Source of the DNA: CAZYBU01 sp964645775
Lineage (GTDB): Bacteria > Spirochaetota > UBA4802 > UBA5550
Reading direction: 5' to 3'
Assembly: GCA_964645775.1 (NCBI GenBank)
Contig: CAZYBU010000001.1
Coordinates: 186,001 to 250,000, forward strand
DNA length: 64,000 bases
Shown: one piece after another, positions 40,993-48,260 of the stretch
Numbering within the stretch: the stretch's first letter is position 1
Layout of the letters: every line of letters begins with the position of its first letter
Notes under the pieces: generated by a model
Databases searched by the model: none
The model's input: the letters and a program-made list of their open reading frames with translations, nothing else
Told to the model about the DNA's origin: nothing
Made by a program: the position numbers and the translations under genes

Positions 40993-42483
40993 ATGACAGA
41001 CTATGACGCGATCGTAATCGGTGCCGGCAACGGCGGACTGACCTCGGCCCTTACAATAGCGAAGGCCGGTGCCAAAACTTTACTTTTGGAACAGCATAAC
41101 ATTCCCGGAGGGAGCGCCACCAGTTTTATGCGGGGACGCTTCGAGTTTGAAGTGGCACTTCATCAGCTAAGCGGTGTGGGGACCGATGACTTCCCCGGCC
41201 CCCTGAAGCGTACTTTCCGTGATCTGGGTATCGACAAAGATATCGACCTGGTCCGCATGGAAAATCTTTACCGTATTGTATACCCGGAGAAGATGGACAT
41301 TACTCTGAAGGCGGACCGTGCCGCCTCTATCACGCTCCTCCAGGATCGCTTCCCGGAGGAGGCGGAGAACATTCAGCGGTTTTATGACCTGATCTATGAT
41401 TTCTGTAACCAGTGGCTGGGTGTGTACTTCATGAAAGACCCGGAAGCCTCACCTGAAAAGTATCCCGCCTTTTTTTCTCTCGCTCTAAGATCCATGGAAG
41501 ATGTCATGGACGAGTACATAAATGATCCACTTCTGAAATCGGCCCTGGGAATATACTGTTCCTATATCGGCATGCCTCCTAAAGAACTCTCCTTCATGGA
41601 TTACGCAGTGGTCCTATGGGCTTATACCGAGTTTAAACCCTGGCATCTGAAAGGAGGCTCCCAGGCCCTGTCCAATTCCATACTGAATGCTTATCTGGAA
41701 GCTGGAGGCGAGGTGCGATTCAACTGCGGCGTCCGGAAGATACTCGTGGAAAAGGGACAGGTCCACGGAGTAGTCACGGAGAATGGGGATGAGATCACTT
41801 CGAAGAAGATCGTGTCCAACGCCGGTATGCAGACAACCTATGTTGACCTTATTGAACCGGAACATATCCCTGATTACAGGTACAGTGAGATAGGGGCCCG
41901 GACCCCCAGTGTGTCAGCCGTGACCATCTTTCTCGGTTTTGACCGGGAACCGGCTGACCTGGGAATCGACGTGGCAACGAACTTTCTCATAACTACCACG
42001 AACATGAACCGTGTCTACGAGGACGCAAGGACCCTCAATACCCCTGGTAATATGCTCTTCACATGTTATGACGTGGATGATCCGGAATTCTCCCCGGCAG
42101 GATGTTCCCAGGGTGCCCTGGTAACCCTGGCCTACGGTGATCCCTGGCTTAAGGTCCCCCCGACCCGCTATCATGAAGTAAAGTACGAGTATGCAAGGAA
42201 GATGCTGGAGGTGCTATACAGGGTCCATCCTGAATGTAAAAATCACATTGAAGAACTGGAGGTGGGCACACCCCTGACACACATGCGATACCTGGGACAC
42301 CCGATGGGCGCCATATACGGTTTCGACCAGTATACCCGGGACAATGACCTCTTTATGGAAAAGAGTTCTCCCATAAAGGGGCTTTTCCACGCCGGCGCCT
42401 GGGTCGGCTCCGGAGGGTTTCAACCGACCCTCATGTCCGGGGTATCAGCGGGGCGTTCCGTTCTCCGCTCGTTGCAGGAGTGA
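40993..42483 (+). CDS. CrtI/RetSat-like FAD-dependent oxidoreductase
   Basis: 496 residues from ATG 40993 (GGGGG 6 nt before); ATG 40951 behind AGAAGGA would add 14. The FAD dinucleotide fold is right at the start (DAIVIGAGNGGLTSALTIAK, then LLLEQHNIPGGSA). The body is of the phytoene desaturase/retinol saturase/carotene isomerase superfamily and it ends LFHAGAWVGSGGFQPTLMSG. No carotenoid genes are nearby, so the substrate is unknown. The next gene, an Fe-S flavin reductase, starts 11 bp later and may supply electrons. Confidence 0.85.
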   Translation: MTDYDAIVIGAGNGGLTSALTIAKAGAKTLLLEQHNIPGGSATSFMRGRFEFEVALHQLSGVGTDDFPGPLKRTFRDLGIDKDIDLVRMENLYRIVYPEKMDITLKADRAASITLLQDRFPEEAENIQRFYDLIYDFCNQWLGVYFMKDPEASPEKYPAFFSLALRSMEDVMDEYINDPLLKSALGIYCSYIGMPPKELSFMDYAVVLWAYTEFKPWHLKGGSQALSNSILNAYLEAGGEVRFNCGVRKILVEKGQVHGVVTENGDEITSKKIVSNAGMQTTYVDLIEPEHIPDYRYSEIGARTPSVSAVTIFLGFDREPADLGIDVATNFLITTTNMNRVYEDARTLNTPGNMLFTCYDVDDPEFSPAGCSQGALVTLAYGDPWLKVPPTRYHEVKYEYARKMLEVLYRVHPECKNHIEELEVGTPLTHMRYLGHPMGAIYGFDQYTRDNDLFMEKSSPIKGLFHAGAWVGSGGFQPTLMSGVSAGRSVLRSLQE

Positions 42484-42494
42484 GGAGTAAAGTC

Positions 42495-43649
42495 ATGAGG
42501 AAATCAGTGAATGAAAAAATTGTTGGATACACGGATATCGTCCTGGAACGGGACATTCTACGGAAGAATGCCCGGAATATTGAAAACAGCCGGGGTGAAA
42601 CTCAAAAGGCCATAGACATCCTGCATCCGAAATTTCTTAACCTGAAGCTTTTGGAAAGGAGAGAGGAGACTGGTTCAACTCTTACACTTCGTCTTGTTCC
42701 CGCGGAAGGACACCTGCCACCCTTCCAGGCCGGGCAGTACATAAATCTCTTTGTTGAAATTAATGGTGTGCGGACCAGCCGGCCTTACAGCATCTCTTCT
42801 TCGCCGAAACAGATAGGGTATTATGACGTTACGGTAAAGAGGGTGCAGGATGGCTTTGTCTCTACCTGGCTTACTGACGGCCTGAAAATCGGAGATACCC
42901 TCACCGCCACTTCATCAGCGGGGTATTTCTACTATAATCCTCTCTTTCATGGAAAGGATCTTGTTTTTATCGCAGGAGGAAGCGGTATTACTCCCTTCAT
43001 GAGCATGATCCGTGAGGTGACGGACCGAGGTCTTGATCGGAAGATTCACCTCATCTACGGTAACCGGAGCGAGAAGGATATCATTTTCAAGGAGGAGCTT
43101 GCAGACAGGGATTCCATGCACGGGAATCTGAAAGTGGATCACGTGATATCCGAATCCGGCGGGAGGTTCGATGGACGGAAAGGCTTTATAACGAAGGAAT
43201 TAATAACTGAACTTGTGCCTAATTATACGAATGTCATGTTCTACGTTTGCGGTCCGGGGGCCATGTACACCTTTGTCCTGGATGAGCTGGCCGCCCTGGA
43301 TATTCCAAAGAGAAAAATCCGGGTCGAGGTCTTCGGCCCGCCTCCGAACGTGACCGAGCATCCCGGCTGGCCTGAATCGGTTAGACCGGATGATGAATTC
43401 CAGGTAATCCTGAACGGCAGGACGTTCCCTGCCCGGGCGGGCGAGCCCCTGATGAATTCTCTGGAACGTTCCGGTATTGTGCTGCCCGCCCTGTGCCGAT
43501 CGGGTGAATGTTCCCTCTGCCGCACGAAGCTGTTGAAGGGGAAGGTGTTCCATCCTGCGTCTGCCCTTATCAGGAAGTCGGACATGAAGTATAGCTACAT
43601 CCACCCCTGCGTGGCCTTTCCCTTGGAGGATCTGGAACTGCTCCTATAA
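42495..43649 (+). CDS. Ferredoxin:NAD(P)H reductase-like protein with C-terminal 2Fe-2S domain
   Basis: 384 residues from ATG 42495 (GAGGAG before it). Order: N-terminal leader helix (1-40), FAD-binding barrel with RPYSISSSP, NAD(P) domain with GGSGITPFMSMI and FYVCGPGAMY, then a plant-type 2Fe-2S domain with CRSGECSLC and a distant cysteine in HPCVAFP. This is the layout of phthalate-dioxygenase-reductase/Hmp-type electron transfer proteins. It is cotranscribed with the flavoprotein ahead and probably feeds it reducing power (inference). A short minus-strand gene candidate abuts the end. Confidence 0.9.
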   Translation: MRKSVNEKIVGYTDIVLERDILRKNARNIENSRGETQKAIDILHPKFLNLKLLERREETGSTLTLRLVPAEGHLPPFQAGQYINLFVEINGVRTSRPYSISSSPKQIGYYDVTVKRVQDGFVSTWLTDGLKIGDTLTATSSAGYFYYNPLFHGKDLVFIAGGSGITPFMSMIREVTDRGLDRKIHLIYGNRSEKDIIFKEELADRDSMHGNLKVDHVISESGGRFDGRKGFITKELITELVPNYTNVMFYVCGPGAMYTFVLDELAALDIPKRKIRVEVFGPPPNVTEHPGWPESVRPDDEFQVILNGRTFPARAGEPLMNSLERSGIVLPALCRSGECSLCRTKLLKGKVFHPASALIRKSDMKYSYIHPCVAFPLEDLELLL

Positions 43650-43883
43650 ATATTTCTCAGGAATCGGCGGTTCCCGGAGCAATATCCAGAAAATGTACCG
43701 TTTGCTTCTGCTGATGATCGTTTGCGCGGAATTGTTGTTTACATAAACGATCACGTACTCCGTCTTTACCGATTTAGACGAACTGTATTTTCCGTATTCC
43801 ATTGCTTTTACTGTCCCGGAAAAACCCTTCGGATTCTCTCCGTCAAAGCCTCCTTTTCTGAATAAGAAAGTTGTGGCTACCAT
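43644..43883 (-). CDS. Possible small protein, unknown
   Basis: 79 codons on the minus strand filling the gap between two plus-strand genes; only its last 6 bp overlap a neighbour. ATG 43883 follows GGAAGTAAAGAG. The sequence is balanced (VKTEYVIVYVNNNSAQTI, ending RYIFWILLREPPIPEKYL) and reads like a real soluble beta-rich domain or the end of a longer one. No family recognised. A remnant is equally possible. Confidence 0.4.
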   Translation of the reverse strand: MVATTFLFRKGGFDGENPKGFSGTVKAMEYGKYSSSKSVKTEYVIVYVNNNSAQTIISRSKRYIFWILLREPPIPEKYL

Positions 43884-44016
43884 CTCTTTACTTCCGGGAT
43901 TGAATTACGAGACTATTATGGTATTGCCTCTCAAATCGTCTGTGGCATGGATTATTATTGACTTTATTCATCTTATGGCGTTGGATACATGTAATGAATA
44001 CAATCTGGGAGGAATC

Positions 44017-44595
44017 ATGGCTTTTAGCTGCGCGGTTATATACGGATCGGTACGGAGCGAACGGCAGGGTATAAAAGTGGCCCGTTATCTTGCCAAAAAA
44101 CTGGAGGATAGGGGGTATTCAGTAAACCTGATCGATCCCCTGGAATACCAGCTACCCTTTCTGGATAAGATGTACAAGGAATACGAAAAGGGCCAGGCGC
44201 CGGAAGTCATGGAAAACCTGGCGGAGATTTTCCGTAACGCTGACGGTTTTCTTATTGTTTCAGGTGAGTACAACCACAGTGTTCCCCCGGCCCTGAAGAA
44301 CATACTGGACCATTTTCAGTCGGAGTACCTCTTCAAGCCGAGCGCCATCGCCTGCTACTCCGCCGGGATGTTTGGTGGAGTTCGGGCCGCGGTTCACCTC
44401 CGGGCACTTCTGTCCGAGTTGGGTACTTCCGGTATATCCTCACTTCTACCTGTGCCCTATGTGCAGGATAATTTTGATGAAAACAATGTTCCTCTTAAAG
44501 AAATTATTGAAAAGAGCGCGGACCGTTTCCTGGATGAGTTTGAGTGGTATATCGAGGCCCTTAAAAAACAAAGAGAGAAAGGGGTACCTTTCTAG
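44017..44595 (+). CDS. NADPH-dependent FMN reductase family protein
   Basis: 192 residues from ATG 44017, behind GGGAGGAAT; the frame open upstream to 43873 is not coding-like. Flavodoxin-like fold of the ArsH/SsuE/azoreductase group: YGSVRSERQGIKVARYL (FMN phosphate loop), LPFLDKMYKE, and SGEYNHSVPPALKNILDHF, the family signature. Reduces free FMN or quinone-type substrates with NADPH. Third flavin enzyme in the 41-44.6 kb cassette but separated by 367 bp, so it probably has its own promoter (TTGACT at 43958 is a weak candidate). Confidence 0.9.
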   Translation: MAFSCAVIYGSVRSERQGIKVARYLAKKLEDRGYSVNLIDPLEYQLPFLDKMYKEYEKGQAPEVMENLAEIFRNADGFLIVSGEYNHSVPPALKNILDHFQSEYLFKPSAIACYSAGMFGGVRAAVHLRALLSELGTSGISSLLPVPYVQDNFDENNVPLKEIIEKSADRFLDEFEWYIEALKKQREKGVPF

Positions 44596-44662
44596 TTTTT
44601 TATTCGGTAGTTTCTTTTACCTCTTATCTTTTCTATTCTGAAAATCTATTACCCGGAGGGTG

Positions 44663-44758
44663 TTAGCGCAGACACTCTGTGAAGACAGGATGTTTACCTG
44701 GCGGGCCGACGTATATTTGCTCATCCTGTTCAACGTCGAGTGTGAACAGAAAATCCAT
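44663..44758 (-). CDS. Possible 31-residue peptide or gene remnant
   Basis: ATG 44758 to TAA 44663 encodes MDFLFTLDVEQDEQIYVGPP and then GKHPVFTECLR. The frame stays open 15 codons further upstream (ISNHPNTLFIPGCCQ) before a stop. Residue composition looks protein-like, so this may be the end of a lost gene. Weak ribosome-binding site (CAGG). Not recognised. Confidence 0.3.
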   Translation of the reverse strand: MDFLFTLDVEQDEQIYVGPPGKHPVFTECLR

Positions 44759-44868
44759 CTGGCAGCAGCCTGGAATGAATAGTGTATTCGGGTGATTGCT
44801 GATTTATCCTGACCTTCATGTCATCTGAAGATTCAATAGGAAAAAATTAAAATATGGGGAAAAGTTGC

Positions 44869-44918
44869 TTGACGACAATAGAGTTAATGCTCTAATTATT
44901 AGAGTAATAACTCTATTG
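44869..44918 (+). promoter_or_regulatory. Promoter and 43-bp near-perfect palindrome (TetR-type double operator) before the DUF5692 genes
   Basis: TTGACG (44869-44874) is the -35; the -10 (TAATTA, 44893-44898, 18-bp spacer) falls at the centre of a palindrome running 44876-44918. Each arm starts CAATAGAGTTA from the outside and carries CTCTAAT inside; the two 21-base arms match at 19 positions around a single central T (44897). Size and symmetry fit two TetR dimers, or a pair of repressor sites, occluding the promoter. The TetR gene at 46955 is the obvious candidate binder. Confidence 0.8.
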
Positions 44919-44932
44919 CTGGAGATGGCGAG

Positions 44933-45823
44933 ATGACTATCCCTGTGTGGCAGTATTTTCTTACCATGGGAGGCTATATTGTCCTCCTCCTGATACTGGT
45001 TGAAGTAATGCGGAGATTCCCGAAATTCGCAGCAGTTTTCTGGGTACTTTCCCTGCTCTCATTTCCCTTCTGGTTTGAATACCTTGATGGATGGTTTCGG
45101 TGGGCAAAGACATTCAGTGTGCTGGTTCCCACTGCCATTCTTGTGGGTGGTGCACGAATAGCCTGGATGTATAAAAAAAGCCGGAATACAATACTGGCTT
45201 TTTTCAGAGGAGACTGGGTTTTGTGGGTTTTGTACGCTATCCTGTTTTTAAATATTGTAGAAGCGACGCTTAAGGACTTTGCTACTGCGAACTATTTCAA
45301 CGCCATCTGCGGTGTTATCCTCTGTATAACCATTCCCTTCCCGCGCTATAAGAACGGGGAAAGGGTTTACTGGGTAATCGGCAAAAGTAAGCCGCACGAT
45401 CTACTCTTCTATTCGACAGCTGCATGGAATTTTCTGTATACTTCCTGGAACATGGCCTTCGTCTACGGGGAGAGCCCGGCATACTTTGCTTCATCCTTCT
45501 GTATCTTAATGGCTGCTGAACTCTATCCCGTATTGAAAAAACGTCCAGAACTTTATCTCATCGCGAGGGTCTATACTCTGGCTTTCCATATTCTTGTCCG
45601 TTCCATGAGTTCAATCTTCGTACCCCTCATGGATTCAAGTGCATGGGCGAACGAAACCTTCCTCTGGGGGTGGGGATGTGTTAATCTTGTACTCCATGTT
45701 CCTTTCATGGTCTGGTTCTTTTACAGGCAGAGAAAAAGCGTTACTGGTGAGCCGCCCCACGGGAAACAGGCGCCACCAACACGGGAAGAATACCCGCCCC
45801 AGGGCATCCGGGTTGGGACCTGA
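44933..45823 (+). CDS. Polytopic membrane protein, diverged DUF5692 paralogue
   Basis: 296 residues with about eight membrane helices. It shares the layout of the next gene: WAKTFSVLVPTAILVGGARI against WVKTYSALAGVLGFMAIRF, and FLNIVEATLKDF against SLNIFEACMRDF. The C-terminal 25 residues are hydrophilic and rich in Pro, Gly and Lys. Function unknown. First gene after the palindromic operator; GGAG precedes ATG. The second paralogue starts 46 bp downstream. The pair may form a heteromeric complex (inference). Confidence 0.8.
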   Translation: MTIPVWQYFLTMGGYIVLLLILVEVMRRFPKFAAVFWVLSLLSFPFWFEYLDGWFRWAKTFSVLVPTAILVGGARIAWMYKKSRNTILAFFRGDWVLWVLYAILFLNIVEATLKDFATANYFNAICGVILCITIPFPRYKNGERVYWVIGKSKPHDLLFYSTAAWNFLYTSWNMAFVYGESPAYFASSFCILMAAELYPVLKKRPELYLIARVYTLAFHILVRSMSSIFVPLMDSSAWANETFLWGWGCVNLVLHVPFMVWFFYRQRKSVTGEPPHGKQAPPTREEYPPQGIRVGT

Positions 45824-45869
45824 TACTGCGAAGAGATCATGTGTTAGAAAAGCGTAAGGGAGATATATA

Positions 45870-46814
45870 ATGGGTATACTCTATAATGTGCCGGATATGA
45901 AAACATGGGCGATTGCATTTTTTGTCCTGATGGCTCTTATGGCCTTTAATGAACTGGGAAGGACCACCAGGTGGGGAGGGCTTGCGCTTTTCCTGGTCAT
46001 CCCGGCTGTATTGACCGTGGCTGTCTGGCCAGAAACGGCGGCACCCGGTAATGAGTACGGTACAGGGACCTGGTTTAACTGGGTCAAGACCTACTCCGCC
46101 CTGGCCGGGGTCCTGGGCTTTATGGCCATCAGATTCATTCCCGGTCTGGATAAAAACAGATGGGCGCTGGCATTCCCTGCGTTTATCCTGTCGTTGAATA
46201 TATTCGAGGCATGCATGAGGGATTTCCAGGTCTTTACCTTTGCGGCATGGGACGGCGAGTTTATCGACAACCTGTGGATGATGTCCGGTCCGTGGAACAT
46301 CATGAACGGTATTGCTGGACTGCTGAACATCATAGCCTTATCCGGATGGGCAGGTATCTTTATTTCGAAGGATAGAACGCGGGATATGATCTGGCCTGAC
46401 ATGATCTGGCCCTGGATTATAGCCTACGACCTGTGGAACTTCGCATATACCTATAACTGTATAGCTGACCATTCCTTTTACGCGGGCTTGATATTACTTC
46501 TTTCTTGTACCATCCCAGCCTTTTTTATTAAAAAAGGAGCCTGGCTCCAGCACCGGGCGCAGACCCTGGCTCTCTGGATCATGTTTATCATGACCGTTCC
46601 GACATTTGCTGACCGTATCGCACCTGTGGAGACAACCCATGATCCCAGGGCCTTTTTCATGGTTAGCCTGGTTTCACTCCTGGCCAATGTGGCCCTTGTG
46701 ATTTACCATTTTTACAGGATACGAAAACTGAAACTCAATCCTGTTAAAGATGAGGTTTACGCTGGTACGGCTTCTTATAAGCAGATAGTGGCTGAAAATT
46801 CCAGAGAGCTGTAG
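45870..46814 (+). CDS. DUF5692 family membrane protein
   Basis: 314 residues, eight or nine membrane helices. Strong match to my memory of DUF5692: FNWVKTYSALAGVLGFMAIR, NIFEACMRDFQVF, MSGPWNIMNGIAGLLNII, DMIWPWIIAYDLWNFAYTYN and AWLQHRAQTLALWIMF. Many conserved Trp and charged residues sit inside helices, suggesting a transporter or membrane enzyme, but no function is known. Probably cotranscribed with the paralogue before it under the TetR-type operator. A terminator follows at 46837. Confidence 0.9.
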   Translation: MGILYNVPDMKTWAIAFFVLMALMAFNELGRTTRWGGLALFLVIPAVLTVAVWPETAAPGNEYGTGTWFNWVKTYSALAGVLGFMAIRFIPGLDKNRWALAFPAFILSLNIFEACMRDFQVFTFAAWDGEFIDNLWMMSGPWNIMNGIAGLLNIIALSGWAGIFISKDRTRDMIWPDMIWPWIIAYDLWNFAYTYNCIADHSFYAGLILLLSCTIPAFFIKKGAWLQHRAQTLALWIMFIMTVPTFADRIAPVETTHDPRAFFMVSLVSLLANVALVIYHFYRIRKLKLNPVKDEVYAGTASYKQIVAENSREL

Positions 46815-46836
46815 AAATGTGGCAGTGTGGTTCTGA

Positions 46837-46868
46837 AAATGTGCCCGTTTTCAATACGGGCATTTTTC
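46837..46868 (+). terminator. Terminator after the DUF5692 pair
   Basis: GCCCGT (46843-46848) and ACGGGC (46856-46861) form the core stem, extended past a two-base bulge by AAAT/ATTT, then a T run to 46866. It separates the DUF5692 pair from the TetR gene. Confidence 0.75.
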
Positions 46869-46896
46869 AGTAACAAAAAAGCCTGGTGAAATATTT

Positions 46897-46924
46897 TTGT
46901 TATCAGTATTCTGGATCATAGATT
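46897..46924 (+). promoter_or_regulatory. Promoter of the TetR-family gene
   Basis: TTGTTA (46897-46902), 16-bp spacer, TAGATT (46919-46924). Start would be about 24 nt before the ATG; no ribosome-binding site is visible in this leader. Confidence 0.45.
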
Positions 46925-46954
46925 GTTTCATGATTTGAATATCAATATTATCGA

Positions 46955-47629
46955 ATGAATACAAAAGAACGTATCATACAGGCCAGCCTTGAACTCTTCA
47001 ACGAGTCAGGGGAACGGGCCGTTACCACAAACCATATCGCATTCCACCTGGATATGAGCCCAGGTAACCTCTATTACCACTTCCGGAACAAAGAGAGAAT
47101 CATAGAGGCCATCCTTGAGCGTTACATGGATTACATTAATAATTCAATAACCTATCCGGATCCTCGCCATACCGCGGAAGAATTTCTTCGCGGTTACTGT
47201 GAACAGGTTTTCGGGAGTATCTGGAAGTACCGGTTCCTCCATGCTCACATGCCCGATCTTTTAAAGTCAAACAGGAATCTCCACGGTAAGTACCTGCAAA
47301 CACATCGAATGCTCAGTGAGCGCGCATGCGCTGCCATATATCGACTGAAAAAAGATGGGATCATCCAGGTTGAAAAGGAACGTATACAGGAGCTGGTTGT
47401 GTTGATGAGGCTGGTAACCGGTTCCTGGGTAAGCTACTGCATCGCCAACACCCTGGAGGGGAAGATTACTTTGGAGATGGTGAAACAGGGCGTCCTCATG
47501 CTCATGGCCCTTATAGAACCCTACGCCACCCGGGAGGGACATGAGCTTTTTCATAAACTCAGGTTGAGTTACAGGAGTGATGTTTCTCTGGACTCCACTT
47601 CGGAAATCTGTTTCACCGATGATGAATAG
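46955..47629 (+). CDS. TetR/AcrR-family transcriptional regulator
   Basis: 224 residues. The N-terminal DNA-binding domain (about 3-50) reads RIIQASLELFNESGERAVTT, HIAFHLDMSPGNLYYHFRNK, the standard TetR helix-turn-helix. The ligand-binding C-terminal domain is mostly helical. Likely repressor of the DUF5692 pair through the palindrome at 44876-44918. Its own ATG lacks a Shine-Dalgarno sequence, so translation may be weak. Downstream lie a pseudogene and 630 bp without an intact gene. Confidence 0.92.
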   Translation: MNTKERIIQASLELFNESGERAVTTNHIAFHLDMSPGNLYYHFRNKERIIEAILERYMDYINNSITYPDPRHTAEEFLRGYCEQVFGSIWKYRFLHAHMPDLLKSNRNLHGKYLQTHRMLSERACAAIYRLKKDGIIQVEKERIQELVVLMRLVTGSWVSYCIANTLEGKITLEMVKQGVLMLMALIEPYATREGHELFHKLRLSYRSDVSLDSTSEICFTDDE

Positions 47630-47685
47630 AAATACATAGATTTAATACTGGTCTACTTCTGATCTCCTATGATGATTACATAATA

Positions 47686-48018
47686 TGGGTGAGTTCCTTA
47701 AAATGGATTGATGAGCTGGTTACTTTTCATGGGGATGTTCTTCTAAGAGCAATTCTTGAAGAAGGTTTTATCTACGATGGTGAGTGTATAACTGTTATTG
47801 GGCCAAAGGATAATTGGAAACCGTAAAAGATGCGGGATATATCCTTTTCCATTATCACTATCTATGAAGGACCCATTGATGATAGCTTTGATTCAAGTGA
47901 ATTGCTAATGTACAGATATTGAAGCGCTGGCCATTATTCACCCTGATATGTGGGCCTGCGCATGGCAATAAAATAACAGGCGCCTCTTATCTATTATTAC
48001 TGTCCAGTATCCCATGAG
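47686..48018 (+). pseudogene. Decayed HNH-endonuclease-like gene (N-terminal domain) with four in-frame stops
   Basis: One reading frame keeps recognisable protein across four stops: SLKWIDELVTFHGDVLLRAI, LEEGFIYDGECITVIGPKDN, stop (47824), MRDISFSIITIYEGPIDDSF, DSSELLMYRY, stop (47920), stop (47944), VGLRMAIK, stop (47974), QAPLIYYYCPV. From memory this matches the conserved N-terminal domain of HNH restriction-type endonucleases (WLDELVTFHGDVLLRAILEEGF, shortened here). No frameshift is needed, only point mutations. The HNH part itself is not found. The rest of the gap (47630-48260) has no intact gene. Confidence 0.65.
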
Positions 48019-48054
48019 AGTGCTTAGAATCGAATTCTCTTATGAGAAACTCAT

Positions 48055-48075
48055 TCGGTTAATCTACTGCCATCC
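48055..48075 (+). repeat. 21-bp direct repeat, right copy
   Basis: TCGGTTAATCTACTGCCATC plus C; 20 of 21 bases equal to 39710-39730, same orientation. It lies just beyond the HNH pseudogene. Confidence 0.6.
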
Positions 48076-48126
48076 TTAAGGGTGATTGTTCATCAAAAAG
48101 TCATTGCAAAAATAACCGCACAGTGA

Positions 48127-48149
48127 CTGAATAATAGAACATTATTCAG
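48127..48149 (+). other. Inverted repeat upstream of the glycosidase-like gene
   Basis: CTGAATAAT (48127-48135) and ATTATTCAG (48141-48149), perfect 9-bp arms with a 5-base centre, no T tract. Operator-like. A second one, CGGAAAG-GA-CTTTCCG (48215-48230), lies 30 bp before the ATG at 48261. Confidence 0.4.
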
Positions 48150-48260
48150 GAAAATATTGATAGTGTTTACCAGAAAATCCATTAGACGATTAATGTTTTT
48201 TATTTCGTCAGGTTCGGAAAGGACTTTCCGCTTCATAATTCCATCTCTGCGAGGTTTGTC

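Larger units (their letters stand above)
44596..44932. other. Intergenic region with nested inverted repeats and a short minus-strand frame
   Basis: Inverted pairs: ACAGGATG (44685-44692) with CATCCTGT (44722-44729); CGACGT (44707-44712) with ACGTCG (44733-44738); CTGTTCA (44726-44732) with TGAACAG (44743-44749). The first and third are mutually exclusive. The minus strand of the same stretch is an open frame (44663-44803) that includes the 31-codon ORF listed separately. The last 60 bp hold the TetR-type operator. Confidence 0.5.

Noticed and set aside
43873..44016. Upstream extension of the FMN reductase frame
   Set aside because: Not coding-like, and ATG 44017 has a strong GGGAGGAAT and begins the family's conserved strand.
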